Position numbers and translations under genes: made by a program. The notes under the pieces are model-generated. The model ran no database searches. It was not told the DNA's origin and saw only the letters and a list, made by a program, of their open reading frames with translations. 64,000 bases of DNA from Chitinophagales bacterium (GTDB taxonomy: Bacteria; Bacteroidota; Bacteroidia; Chitinophagales; UBA2359), in assembly GCA_041392475.1 (NCBI GenBank), contig JAWKLZ010000003.1:1013501-1077500 (forward strand). Reading direction: 5' to 3'. This document shows positions 38,401 through 46,240 of this stretch, one piece after another. Numbering within the stretch: position 1 is the stretch's first letter; every line of letters begins with the position of its first letter.

Positions 38401-39135
38401 CAAAGTGTTCACATTGGCAGTAAGGTTATGGCTTTCGTCCGAACAAAGTGCTATAATGGTGGGTGCATTGGGGGCTAAGTTCACATTAGCAGGTGTGTTG
38501 GATACGACAGGAAATACATCTAATTCGCTGAAAGTGCCTTGATTGTGACGAGGTGTGTCGTCGTTTTTGTTCACTTCCGTAAAACTTGCACCAAAAGCAA
38601 ACTGTGTGCTTTCGGTGTCGTCTATCACTTCAAAACAAACCAAACCAATGTTTTGCCAATTGCTGCCAACAGTCGGGCATCCCTGATTTGGGAGTTCCAT
38701 AATGGCGGTAACATTGGCTTCGCCCGTGAAGGTATCCGCAAAAAAAGCAGGAGTCATATAAGCCGCATTGCCACTTGCACATGTTCCATTGTTGCCAAAG
38801 TTGATAGCTTGGTAAGTTGGATTATTGACAGCGTTCTCATTGAAGGTGAAGTAAAAGGTGTAAGACCCAATTGCAAAATTTTCAACATCCGAAGCCGATT
38901 TGATTTGTAGATTTATACAATAGTCGTTGTTGCCTGCTCCACAACCTTGCACAAATTCTTCAAATTGAAGGTCGTAAGTACCTTCTTCAACGATTGTCTG
39001 TGCGAAAGTTGGCAGCGTTGCAAAGCCCGTCAATATCAGTATCAAAGTGATTTGACAAGTTGCAAATCGAAGGAATTGGGCAAAGGTGCCTTGTGTAAAA
39101 ATTATTGAATTAGAAAGAGTTAGGTTGTATTTCAT
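35473..39135 (-). CDS. secreted modular protein with T9SS sorting domain
   Basis: 1220 residues from the preferred start, which opens the signal peptide (ends LPTFAQ); an in-frame ATG at 39219 adds 28 residues. After an N-terminal cohesin-like or T9SS-associated beta domain there are two families of internal repeats. Three modules have the pattern VNTLDFG...GANPVVGWAI...GLDPYGL, and three have the pattern NETIL.SLDDATNAVINWSIDP...CSYxxVPxC. The last 80 residues are a T9SS type A module (EVLDISGRRVKLL, ending VRKVVVE). No enzyme signature is seen; a surface structural or adhesive role is likely. It lies 110 bp after pgi on the same strand. Confidence 0.82.
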   Translation of the reverse strand: MKYNLTLSNSIIFTQGTFAQFLRFATCQITLILILTGFATLPTFAQTIVEEGTYDLQFEEFVQGCGAGNNDYCINLQIKSASDVENFAIGSYTFYFTFNENAVNNPTYQAINFGNNGTCASGNAAYMTPAFFADTFTGEANVTAIMELPNQGCPTVGSNWQNIGLVCFEVIDDTESTQFAFGASFTEVNKNDDTPRHNQGTFSELDVFPVVSNTPANVNLAPNAPTIIALCSDESHNLTANVNTLSFGPQEGENPVVGWAISTTNPDTASPLIAEGYTALVLAGNPLTTVVNITGTANGLDPYGLDVATLWFSPITYVNYDEDSDTFTLDLQCFAWGTAVEVNYLANGTDGCPTSCAANVDLSDQIGQNIGICSDESVTLLADVNTLDFGENVGANPVVGWAIFTDIPEGGNPLDDPNYTGGIVAGNAMTTAFTVNGTNDGLDPLGFNSSSLSFVPMTFINYNPAAMPALTLDQTCFDWGEAVTVSFYADGQLDCPLPCDANVEVAADVNLMASLCVGDTYILKVNTVTLDFGVTEGANPIVGWVISTANPGELSPFGQAGFSGFALAGNGTNNSVTIGGTANGLDPYGLGVSTIWLTPVTYIDYNTSTHTFTLDDDCFDWGENVRITFVQEGTGICNPEPVCPSMAGDFSASEDLCDGGTPTVPGNETILNSLDDATNAVINWSIDPTLPLTYSGNGCEIQTVEFTLTITCSEDETVNIEAGTFTISLYPIPEAPIVVFNNAEICSYTVVPNCPNDVVSPAEVSDQVPGSTNISQSFTVTNGGCSAVAFNDISVPDCPEIPIVCPASVGNFSGLESICEMGLANVPTDETILASLDDPTNAVIDWSIDPTVPLVYEGDGCTPQQIDYVLTIRCTDNMDVVLNGGTYTVSVYPSPQAPTVNLVSATEFCSYELITNCENDILDPSTIENQVAGSGESVQTIKVTNGVCSDPISFDVTVPACPAICPTSAGFFNTTENLCDGNKPNLPSNETILAGVDLAERATINWSPNPNDPLIYTGDGCNAQAIIFNLTIGCQVDGGVQIAGGTHIVNLYPNPQAPTVELIENVDGMCSYSVVPACTNDIVNPSTISDLPAGSMSVLLSFNVANEGCTGKLFEEIAVPDCILDDIDPISLPHQLQMEVSPNFLQIGSKSKIEVYLPQSSFMALEVLDISGRRVKLLQQAELQQGVHGFEWNVEAVSSGLYFVHLQTEYGHEVRKVVVE

Positions 39136-39245
39136 GTCTTTATGGTGTTTGAAAAATAACTTATGGAAGGTAGTGAAAATTTTTGGTAAATCTGTTGATA
39201 ATGTGAAAAGTAACTGCAAAAGAGTTCAAACTTCCCTATCTAAAT

Positions 39246-40898
39246 TTATTTCCACTCCAAATAGGTGTTGATTAATCCATTCGTTGAAGAATCATGTTTG
39301 CTGATGGGTTGATTGGTTTTCAATTCATCCAGAATCTTTTTTGCCAATTTTTTACCCAGTTCTACACCCCACTGATCGAAGCTAAAGACATTGTAAACAA
39401 TGCCTTGTACGAAAATTTTGTGTTCGTAAAGTGCAATCAAACTACCCAGATTTTTGGGAGTAATTTTTTTGATTAAAATAGAATTGGTCGGATGGTTCCC
39501 TTCAAAAACCTTGAAGGGAGTGAGTTTTTTGATTTCGGCTGCCGATTTCTTCTCCGCCTTCAATTCTGCAATGACTTCTTCCTCACTTTTGCCACACATC
39601 AGGGCTTCTGTCTGTGCAAAAAAGTTGGAGAGTAATTTTTCGTGGTGATCTCCTTCGGGATTGTGGCTTTGGGCGGGAGCAATGAAATCACAGGGAATCA
39701 ATTTTGTTCCTTGGTGAATCAATTGATAGAAAGCGTGTTGTCCATTTGTGCCAGGTTCACCCCACAAAATTTGCCCCGTTTCGTAACCTACTCGATTGCC
39801 ACTGCGGTCAATGGATTTACCGTTGCTCTCCATGTCAACTTGCTGAAAATGAGCTGCAAAACGGTGTAAGTATTGGTCATAGGGCAAAATAGCATAGGTT
39901 TCGGCACCGAAAAAATTGTTGTACCAAACACCCAATAAGGCTAAAATGACAGGCATGTTTTGGCTAAAAGGTGTGTGTTGGAAATGCTCGTCCATTTCGT
40001 GTGCACCCTCCAATAATTCTTCAAAACGCTCAAAACCAATGCTGCAAGCAATGGGTAGTCCAATAGCAGACCAAAGCGAATACCGTCCGCCGACCCAATC
40101 CCAAAAGGCAAACATATTGTCGGTATTGATGCCAAAATCACCTACTGATTGTTTGTTGGTAGAAACGGCTACAAAATGTTTGGCGATGGCCTTCAAATCA
40201 GTACCTGACTGCTTCAAAAACCATAGTCTTGCAGTACTTGCATTGGTCATGGTTTCTTGTGTGGTGAAAGTCTTTGAAGCAATGATAAACAAAGTTGTTT
40301 CATGGTTCAATTTCTTCAATGTTTCGGCAATGTGTGTGCCATCTACATTCGATACAAAATGCACCGTCAATTCGGGATGTTGGTAGTGCTTCAATGCCTC
40401 AACGACCATTAGTGGCCCCAAATCAGAACCGCCAATTCCGATGTTTACAATGTCGGTAATGCGCTTGTCGGTACAGCCTCGCCATTCGCCGTTTCGCACT
40501 TTTTTAGTGAAACTTTTCATCTGCTGCAATACCTTATTGATATCGGGCATCACATCTTTACCTTCTACTTCAATAGGCGTGTTTTTTCGATTGCGTAGAG
40601 CTGTATGCAATACGGCTCTACCTTCGGTTTCGTTGATAAATTTACCTGTAAACATCTGCTTAATGGCATCCTCTAGATGCAGTTCTTTGGCAAGGTCATT
40701 GAACAATTGCAGGGTATCAACGGTAATGCGGTTTTTGGAGTAGTCGAATAAAAAGTCTTTCCACTTAATCGAAAACTCTCCAAAACGTTTGGAGTCTGCG
40801 GTAAATAAATCGTGGATATTCAGGTCTTTTATCTGCTTGTAATGTGCTTGCAATTTTTGCCAGCTTTTGGTTTGAGTAGGGTTTGTTTTTTGCAACAT
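39246..40898 (-). CDS. pgi: glucose-6-phosphate isomerase
   Basis: Interconverts glucose-6-phosphate and fructose-6-phosphate in glycolysis and gluconeogenesis. The start at 40898 (MLQKTNPTQTKSWQ) gives 550 residues, the normal length; an ATG at 41033 would add 45 Phe/Lys-rich residues encoded across the palindromic promoter region and is unlikely. Family motifs: DIVNIGIGGSDLGP near residue 146, ASKTFTTQETMTNA near 208, GGRYSLWSAIGLP near 272, and the C-terminal signature region FDQWGVELGKKLA. It is divergent from fmt. Confidence 0.97.
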   Translation of the reverse strand: MLQKTNPTQTKSWQKLQAHYKQIKDLNIHDLFTADSKRFGEFSIKWKDFLFDYSKNRITVDTLQLFNDLAKELHLEDAIKQMFTGKFINETEGRAVLHTALRNRKNTPIEVEGKDVMPDINKVLQQMKSFTKKVRNGEWRGCTDKRITDIVNIGIGGSDLGPLMVVEALKHYQHPELTVHFVSNVDGTHIAETLKKLNHETTLFIIASKTFTTQETMTNASTARLWFLKQSGTDLKAIAKHFVAVSTNKQSVGDFGINTDNMFAFWDWVGGRYSLWSAIGLPIACSIGFERFEELLEGAHEMDEHFQHTPFSQNMPVILALLGVWYNNFFGAETYAILPYDQYLHRFAAHFQQVDMESNGKSIDRSGNRVGYETGQILWGEPGTNGQHAFYQLIHQGTKLIPCDFIAPAQSHNPEGDHHEKLLSNFFAQTEALMCGKSEEEVIAELKAEKKSAAEIKKLTPFKVFEGNHPTNSILIKKITPKNLGSLIALYEHKIFVQGIVYNVFSFDQWGVELGKKLAKKILDELKTNQPISKHDSSTNGLINTYLEWK

Positions 40899-40941
40899 GG
40901 TATTGTAAAATTGAAATTGGTATATTGGATAATTGAAAGCG

Positions 40942-40974
40942 AAAAATACTATTTTTTGAAAAAATAGTATTTTT
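40942..40974. promoter_or_regulatory. perfect 33-bp palindrome between pgi and fmt
   Basis: AAAAATACTATTTTTT (40942-40957), a single G, then its exact reverse complement (40959-40974). It lies in the 154-bp divergent promoter region. It could be an operator for a dimeric regulator or a cruciform-forming site; the poly-T ends would also allow a weak bidirectional terminator. Confidence 0.6.
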
Positions 40975-41052
40975 TTTGTGGTGTTTTTCTTCAAATTAAA
41001 CTTGGCAGGAATGATTTTGTTAACTTTTGCCAAAAAAATAGGACTTAAATAT

Positions 41053-41982
41053 ATGCGAATTGTCTTTATGGGTACACCTGATTTTGCTGTGCCATCTTTG
41101 GATATTTTACTTCAAAACGGTTACGATATAGTGGGTGTGATTACGGCTACGGATAAAAGGGCTGGAAGGGGAAATAAGTTGCAGCAATCAGAGGTAAAAA
41201 AATATGCCCTCGAAAAAGGTTTGAATGTTTTGCAGCCCAAAAACTTAAAAAATGAAGATTTTCAGGCAGAATTGAAGGCATTGAAGGCTGATCTACAAGT
41301 AGTGGTGGCTTTTAGAATGTTGCCTGCTTCTGTTTTTGAAATGCCTCCAAAGGGTACGATTAACTTGCATGGTTCCTTGTTGCCGCAGTATCGAGGAGCT
41401 GCTCCAATTAACTGGGCGGTCATCAATGGTGACAAGGAATCGGGGGTAACGACTTTTTTTATTGAGCAAAAAATAGATACGGGGGAAATTATTTTTCAAG
41501 CCAAAGTGCCGATTGCAGAAACGGATACTGCTGGAGATTTACACGATGCATTGCAAGAGGTGGGCGCAAAATTGCTTTTGAAAACGGTGAATGCGATTCG
41601 AGACGGTGATTATCCCAAAACGAAACAAGTCTTTGAAGGAGAGCCTAAAAAAGCTCCCAAAATCTTCAAAGAGGATTGTGAAATTAATTGGAAGCAATCT
41701 ACCGAAACTGTTTACAATTTTATTCGTGGCATGAGTCCTTACCCTACTGCTTTTACGCATTTAGATGGGCAGTCATTGAAGGTTTTTAGCAGTGCCAAAA
41801 TTATGGAGAATCATGGTTATGAGGCAGATACTTGGCTGTCGGATGGCAAGACTTTTTTGCGGGTAGCGACTTTGGATGGCTTTATTGATTTGAAGGAGGT
41901 TCAATTGCAGGGAAAAAAACGGTTGATGGTGGATGCTTTTTTGAGAGGTTATCGATTGGGGGAGAATGTGTTGATAAGTTGA
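41053..41982 (+). CDS. fmt: methionyl-tRNA formyltransferase
   Basis: Formylates initiator Met-tRNA from 10-formyl-tetrahydrofolate. Starting at MRIVFMGTPDFAVPSL gives 309 residues, the usual size; the upstream ATG at 40978 adds 25 residues from inside the palindromic spacer. It has NLHGSLLPQYRGAAP (about 105-119) with the catalytic Asn/His of the formyltransferase fold, then DTGEI with TAGDLHDAL, and a C-terminal OB-like tRNA-binding domain (from about 205). A -7-like TAACTTTT lies about 15 bp upstream. Confidence 0.96.
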   Translation: MRIVFMGTPDFAVPSLDILLQNGYDIVGVITATDKRAGRGNKLQQSEVKKYALEKGLNVLQPKNLKNEDFQAELKALKADLQVVVAFRMLPASVFEMPPKGTINLHGSLLPQYRGAAPINWAVINGDKESGVTTFFIEQKIDTGEIIFQAKVPIAETDTAGDLHDALQEVGAKLLLKTVNAIRDGDYPKTKQVFEGEPKKAPKIFKEDCEINWKQSTETVYNFIRGMSPYPTAFTHLDGQSLKVFSSAKIMENHGYEADTWLSDGKTFLRVATLDGFIDLKEVQLQGKKRLMVDAFLRGYRLGENVLIS

Positions 41983-42140
41983 AGTTTTGGAGTGTTGAAG
42001 TATTGGTGTATTGATGTTGTAGTGTGTTGATTAGACCGAAAAATAATTATTTCTATTGTGTACTAAACCTCACGAGACTCACAACATTCTAAAAAATAAT
42101 CTTCTTCAACAATCTAATACGATGAAAAAGAGTTTTAAAT

Positions 42141-42172
42141 TTGTCAAACTGATGCAAAATTTTGTATCTTTC
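42141..42172 (+). promoter_or_regulatory. promoter of the exbB-exbD-tonB group
   Basis: TTG (42141-42143), 21-bp spacer, TATCTTTC (42165-42172; one mismatch to TAnnTTTG), 45 bp before the exbB ATG. Confidence 0.65.
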
Positions 42173-42217
42173 AGTCATTTCTAACTACGAAAACCTTTTA
42201 AACGCATAACTAATCCG

Positions 42218-42901
42218 ATGATTCACAGTTTTTTATTGCAAGCTACGACCAATGCTGCGGATGCAGCCGAAACCGTTCAAGAAATACCCGTATTGGAGTT
42301 ATTGATGGAAGGAGGTATATTTATGTATATACTTCTTGCTCTTTCTATTATAGCGATTTACATTTTTATTGAAAGGTACTTTATTATTGTATCTGCTTCA
42401 AAAGTGGATAGAGATTTTATGACTCGTATTCGTGAACACATGCTCAATGGAAATATTCGAGCAGCAGCGGATTTGTGTCAACAGACCAATACGCCTACTT
42501 CTCGCATGGTAGAAAAGGGAATTCGCCGAATCGGTAAACCTTTGCGTAATATTGAAGTAGCAATTGAAAATGTGGGTAAACTTGAATTGTTAAACCTTGA
42601 AAAACGGTTGGCAGGTTTGGCTACGATTGCAGGTGCAGCACCGATGATTGGATTTTTGGGAACAGTGGTCGGGATGATTCGTGCCTTTTTCCAAATTTCT
42701 ACGGCTTCTAATAATGTGGATCCTGGTGCTTTGGCGGGAGGTATTTACCAAGCTTTGGTGACTACTGCAGCAGGTTTGGCAATTGGGATTGTAGCTTTTA
42801 TTGGCTACAATATCTTGGTCGCTATGGTGCAAAAAGTGATTTATAAAATGGAAGCGACTACGGTGGAATTTGTGGATTTACTGCAAGAGCCTGCAAAATA
42901 A
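42218..42901 (+). CDS. exbB: MotA/TolQ/ExbB proton channel protein
   Basis: 227 residues with three transmembrane helices: about 33-55, then the long pair at about 138-165 and 178-200 separated by a short loop. LATIAGAAPMIGFLGTVVGMIRAF is the family's signature stretch (quoted in part as GFLGTVVGM). It forms the proton channel that energises TonB-dependent uptake. It is followed by exbD after 75 bp, consistent with one operon. Confidence 0.95.
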   Translation: MIHSFLLQATTNAADAAETVQEIPVLELLMEGGIFMYILLALSIIAIYIFIERYFIIVSASKVDRDFMTRIREHMLNGNIRAAADLCQQTNTPTSRMVEKGIRRIGKPLRNIEVAIENVGKLELLNLEKRLAGLATIAGAAPMIGFLGTVVGMIRAFFQISTASNNVDPGALAGGIYQALVTTAAGLAIGIVAFIGYNILVAMVQKVIYKMEATTVEFVDLLQEPAK

Positions 42902-42976
42902 TAAGAAACTGTTTTGAATTTTCTACAACAATAAGCGGAAAAGAGACTCTCTTTTCCATAAAATATAAATAGCCAA

Positions 42977-43381
42977 ATGAAACTGGAATCCAGTAACAAA
43001 ATCAATCCCAATTTTAGTATGTCGTCATTGACCGACATCATATTCTTATTGCTCATTTTCTTCATGTTGACTTCTACCTTTGTCACGCCAAATGGCTTGA
43101 ACCTATTGTTGCCAAGTTCCAACAGCCAGACGATGGTACAGGGAAAGGTTTCTGTTTCTATCACTCAGAATCTGGAATACTATGTGGGGCAGGAAAAGGT
43201 GAACTTTGCCGATTTGAGAGCAACTCTTGCAGCAGCCGTAGCAGCTTCAGAAGATCCCAAGAATACGACAGTTGTATTGAATGCCGAGAAAACAGTTCCG
43301 ATTGATGAAGTAGTGCAGGTGATGAATATTGCCAATGAAATGAATGTGAGAATGTTGCTGGCTACCAGCCCAAAGGAGTAA
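42977..43381 (+). CDS. exbD: biopolymer transport protein ExbD/TolR
   Basis: 134 residues with a short cytoplasmic N terminus, a single membrane helix (about 15-35) carrying the protonatable Asp in SSLTDIIFLLLIFFML, and a periplasmic domain with the ExbD ending (VVQVMNIANEMNVRMLLAT). It partners with ExbB just upstream. Confidence 0.94.
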   Translation: MKLESSNKINPNFSMSSLTDIIFLLLIFFMLTSTFVTPNGLNLLLPSSNSQTMVQGKVSVSITQNLEYYVGQEKVNFADLRATLAAAVAASEDPKNTTVVLNAEKTVPIDEVVQVMNIANEMNVRMLLATSPKE

Positions 43382-43541
43382 GTCTTGTAAAAAAAAAATT
43401 TTTGCAGGTTCCAGACACCAAAAAAAAGGTAAAATGCATCTATATAAGTAGAAGGACAGAACAGAGAAGAAAAGTTTTAATATTTTGATTGTGAACACAT
43501 TAAACTTTGATCGAATTAAACTTGTCCAACTACTTACATTT

Positions 43542-43617
43542 AGACTTTGGACCAAGGAGCAAAGATGCAAAAAGTAAACATTTATATTTCGCATCTTACT
43601 TCCTTCGTCCAAAGTCC
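43542..43617. repeat. MITE-like palindromic repeat, copy 2
   Basis: A 76-bp inverted repeat: GACTTTGGACCAAGGA (43543-43558) versus TCCTTCGTCCAAAGTC (43601-43616), with inner GCAAAGATGC/GCATCTT. It shares its ends with 14255-14407, in the opposite orientation. It lies in the 311-bp exbD-tonB gap, which holds nothing else recognisable. Confidence 0.7.
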
Positions 43618-43692
43618 AATACCTATGTAATTTTGGTTATTTCACAATATTTGTCAAATAACCGTAATTTTTTTTGAAAAAATCCCAGTACC

Positions 43693-44646
43693 ATGAATCA
43701 GAAATATTTGGATCAAGATAAAGAAGGCATTTCCACCAAGGGGGTGATAGGTACGACCATTATTCATGCCTTATTGCTATTGTTGTTCTTTTTTTTAACC
43801 CTCAATGCCGTTGCTCCAAAACCAGAGCATCAAGGCTTGTTGATTAATTTTGGCAATGCAGACCAAGGATTTGGTGAGGAACAGCCAACAACAGATGCTC
43901 CTCCAGTAGTGGAAGAAGAAACTACTTCGGAAAATGTAGAGGAATCTACACCTGAACCACAGACTCCTGAAAAACAAACTCCTAAGCCTATTGCAGAAAA
44001 TAAATCGCAAACGGCTAAGAATACGGATGCGCCTTCGCTTCCCGAGAAAGATTTAAATAAGAAAACCGATCCCAAAAAGACCGAAACCAAAAAAACAGAG
44101 AAGAAACCTACACCTACTAAACCCAAAACTCCTACCCCTACTAAAACTACGCCCAAACCAGACGCACCAAAAGCAGATAAGCCCACGCCAAAGCCTACTG
44201 AGCCAGTAGAAACGAAACCCGACATCAATACAGATGCATTGTTTAAAGGCAGTAAAAACAGCTCTGGTGGTCAAGGAACCGATGGTTCTAAAGATGAAGA
44301 TTTGGGTTCTAAAATGGGAGATGTGAAAATTACCCCAAACACAGGAGACACTCCTTCTGGCGAAGGCAGTGGTGGGGTAGGGGTGAGTCTTTCAGGACGT
44401 AGAGCTTTGTCACTCCCTAAGCCACAAGATGACTCACAAGAAGTAGGAAAGGTAGTAATTTCCATCAAAGTAGATAGAAATGGAAATGTATTGGAAGCCA
44501 CCTATACATCATCTGGTTCTACAACTGCTAATGCGAATCTTCGCCGCAAAGCCATTGATGCTGCCAAAAAAGCAAAATTCAATGTATCTTATGATTCTCC
44601 TGAAGTTCAAACAGGTACGCTTTCTTATACTTTTAGCGTTAGATAA
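43693..44646 (+). CDS. TonB-like energy transducer
   Basis: 317 residues with the TonB layout. A short cytoplasmic N terminus is followed by one membrane helix (about 18-40, with a His in TTIIHALLLLLFF). A long Pro/Lys/Glu/Thr-rich periplasmic linker (about 55-180) and a Gly/Ser-rich stretch lead to a C-terminal domain (about 230-317) with VVISIKVDRNGNV and KAIDAAKKAKFN as in TonB C-terminal repeats. It would couple the ExbB/ExbD channel to outer-membrane receptors. The MITE-like insertion lies between exbD and this gene, so a separate promoter is possible. Confidence 0.88.
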   Translation: MNQKYLDQDKEGISTKGVIGTTIIHALLLLLFFFLTLNAVAPKPEHQGLLINFGNADQGFGEEQPTTDAPPVVEEETTSENVEESTPEPQTPEKQTPKPIAENKSQTAKNTDAPSLPEKDLNKKTDPKKTETKKTEKKPTPTKPKTPTPTKTTPKPDAPKADKPTPKPTEPVETKPDINTDALFKGSKNSSGGQGTDGSKDEDLGSKMGDVKITPNTGDTPSGEGSGGVGVSLSGRRALSLPKPQDDSQEVGKVVISIKVDRNGNVLEATYTSSGSTTANANLRRKAIDAAKKAKFNVSYDSPEVQTGTLSYTFSVR

Positions 44647-44816
44647 GGATTGCCAATAAAATACAAAGACTTCCTAAATTTTTGCTCTGAAAAGAACTGG
44701 GTGTCAAGAATAATCCACAATCTTTTGTGAATAGATTTCGGGAGTCTATATCGGAACCTTATTTTAGCTAACGTCCATAAGGAACACTTCAATCCCCCTA
44801 ACTAATCACCTTTTAC

Positions 44817-45605
44817 ATGAGAAAAATATTGTTCATTTTAAGTTTTCTGTTAACTGGTAGTCTGCTTCAAGCACAGATAAAATTAATGCCTCCTTCTGAA
44901 TTATTTGCCAATACTTATGCTGTTATCGTTGGAGTGGCCGATTATCCTACCAATTCGTTGAACTACACAGACGATGATGCCTATAAGTTCTATGGACATT
45001 TGAGAAGTTCGGCAGGATACAGTGTACCTGATGAAAACATTATTTTGTTGATGAATAGAGAGGCTACAAAAGCCAACATTATAGCTGCTTTGGAAGCGGT
45101 AGTACGAGCTGCAACAGCTACTGACCGAATTATTTTCTATTATGCAGGTCATGGAGCCAAACAAGGCTTGGTGCCAATAGATCACAACAATGTCACAAAC
45201 TTAGTGGAGTTTTGGGAAGTGAAATCCATTCTGAAAAAAAGCCCTTCTCAAAATAAAACGTGTATAATAGATGCCTGTCATGCGGGAGCAGTGGACGAAT
45301 CTTGGTACATAGGGATTGTATCGGATTTATTGTATGGCTACAAAAATAGCGGCATTGCTTTGTTTTTGGCAAGTACTACAAATCAATATTCACAGGAATC
45401 GTCGGAGGTGGGGCAAGGTTATTTTTCTTACTACTTGCTTCAAGGTATGAAAGGAGGCGCAGATTATAATGGAGATAAAGCGATTACTTTGGGCGAACTG
45501 CATCAATATGTGCTTGGGATGGTGTCGTATGTAACTAAAAATGAACAAACTCCAATTCTGGCTGGTGATTATGATGTGACTAAGATTTTGCGGATTTTGC
45601 CATAG
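44817..45605 (+). CDS. exported caspase-family (C14) peptidase
   Basis: 262 residues: signal peptide (1-20, ending LLQAQ), then a single caspase-like p20 domain. The catalytic dyad is visible: H112 in FYYAGHG and C154 in IIDACHAG, with the typical N-terminal YAVIVGVADY strand. Prokaryotic caspase homologues of this type usually cut after Lys/Arg. The exported location is notable because many described bacterial caspases are cytoplasmic defence effectors; this one more likely acts in the periplasm or on the surface. It is monocistronic, 170 bp after tonB. Confidence 0.9.
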   Translation: MRKILFILSFLLTGSLLQAQIKLMPPSELFANTYAVIVGVADYPTNSLNYTDDDAYKFYGHLRSSAGYSVPDENIILLMNREATKANIIAALEAVVRAATATDRIIFYYAGHGAKQGLVPIDHNNVTNLVEFWEVKSILKKSPSQNKTCIIDACHAGAVDESWYIGIVSDLLYGYKNSGIALFLASTTNQYSQESSEVGQGYFSYYLLQGMKGGADYNGDKAITLGELHQYVLGMVSYVTKNEQTPILAGDYDVTKILRILP

Positions 45606-45644
45606 TCATCACTATTAATTGATCTTTTGAAAAAAAACTTTCAA

Positions 45645-45670
45645 AATACTTTTGATACATCAAAAGTATT
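45645..45670. promoter_or_regulatory. 26-bp perfect palindrome over the tRNA-Ser promoter
   Basis: AATACTTTTGAT, AC, ATCAAAAGTATT. It covers the -33 TTG of the promoter and ends 5 bp before the -7 element. A second small inverted repeat (TTTTGAAA...TTTCAAAA, 45625-45646) adjoins it. There is no T-run after it on the plus strand, so it looks like an operator rather than a terminator. Confidence 0.6.
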
Positions 45671-45682
45671 GGTGTATATTTG
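45652..45682 (+). promoter_or_regulatory. tRNA-Ser/tRNA-Pro promoter
   Basis: TTG (45652-45654), 20-bp spacer, TATATTTG (45675-45682): an exact Bacteroidota consensus, 17 bp before tRNA-Ser. Confidence 0.8.
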
Positions 45683-45699
45683 CGGCGCATTAAGAATTT

Positions 45700-45786
45700 G
45701 GTGAGGTGGGTGAGTGGCTGAAACCACCAGTTTGCTAAACTGACGTACTCGAAAGGGTACCGCGGGTTCGAATCCCGCCCTCACCG
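45700..45786 (+). tRNA. tRNA-Ser(GCT)
   Basis: An 87-nt class II tRNA. The acceptor stem GGTGAGG pairs with CCTCACC, discriminator G. The anticodon loop TTGCTAA carries GCT; there is a long variable arm (TACTCGAAAGGGTA) and the T-arm GGGTTCGAATCCC. CCA is not encoded. Confidence 0.97.
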
Positions 45787-45824
45787 CTTGATTTAATGGT
45801 GAGTGATAATAAAAACAAAAAGTT

Positions 45825-45899
45825 CGGGGTGTGGCGCAGTCCGGTTAGCGCACCTGCTTTGGGAGCAGGGGGCCGCAGGTTCGAATCCTGCTACCCCGA
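45825..45899 (+). tRNA. tRNA-Pro(TGG), integration target
   Basis: 75 nt. The acceptor stem CGGGGTG pairs with the 3' TACCCCG, discriminator A. The anticodon TGG sits in the loop TTTGGGA between CCTGC/GCAGG stems; T-arm GCAGGTTCGAATCCTGC. The 3' part, from the anticodon stem on, is duplicated at 59173, so it is the attL side of the integrated element and the tRNA stays intact. Confidence 0.97.
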
Positions 45900-45952
45900 C
45901 ACAAGATAATCAAGGAGTTACGATTCATTTTCGTAGCTCCTTTTTTTGTTGG
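45853..45952. repeat. attL
   Basis: From the anticodon stem of tRNA-Pro through its terminator. The first 72 bp are identical to attR, followed by three mismatches and another 25 identical bases. Confidence 0.92.
45914..45947 (+). terminator. terminator of the tRNA-Ser/tRNA-Pro transcript
   Basis: GGAGTTACGA (45914-45923) pairs with TCGTAGCTCC (45931-45940) and is followed by seven Ts. The same terminator is repeated in attR (59234-59267), so both the restored tRNA and the outside flank keep one. Confidence 0.9.
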
Positions 45953-45974
45953 GTCGAACATAGGTCGAACAACT
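45952..45974. repeat. integrase arm-type site candidate, left
   Basis: Two tandem GGTCGAACA units (11-bp period) directly inside attL. The same 23 bp recurs, in the same orientation, at 59040-59062 near the other end and just upstream of the integrase gene. Confidence 0.65.
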
Positions 45975-46240
45975 ATTGTTTTTCTCTTATACTCGCTTTT
46001 TACTCTCTATCAATAACACCCACAATATTTGAAAAAAAAAATCTGCCTAATGGTTTTGCTAAAACCAAACATCATTTTCATATATCATTTGAATGGGAGG
46101 GCTACTCATTACTAATGAAGTACCATCTAACTAATTTTCTGAAAAACCACTTTGAATAAAAAGTTTGTAAATAGAAAACTATTTTGCTTTTTTGATTGTT
46201 TAGGAGTTTTTTATTAGAACAACGATTAAATATAAACAAA

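Noticed and set aside
45803..46159. 118-codon plus-strand ORF over tRNA-Pro
   Set aside because: Its first third is the translation of the tRNA and att sequence. The C-terminal part (HHFHISFEWEGYS) looks slightly coding-like but has no start of its own.
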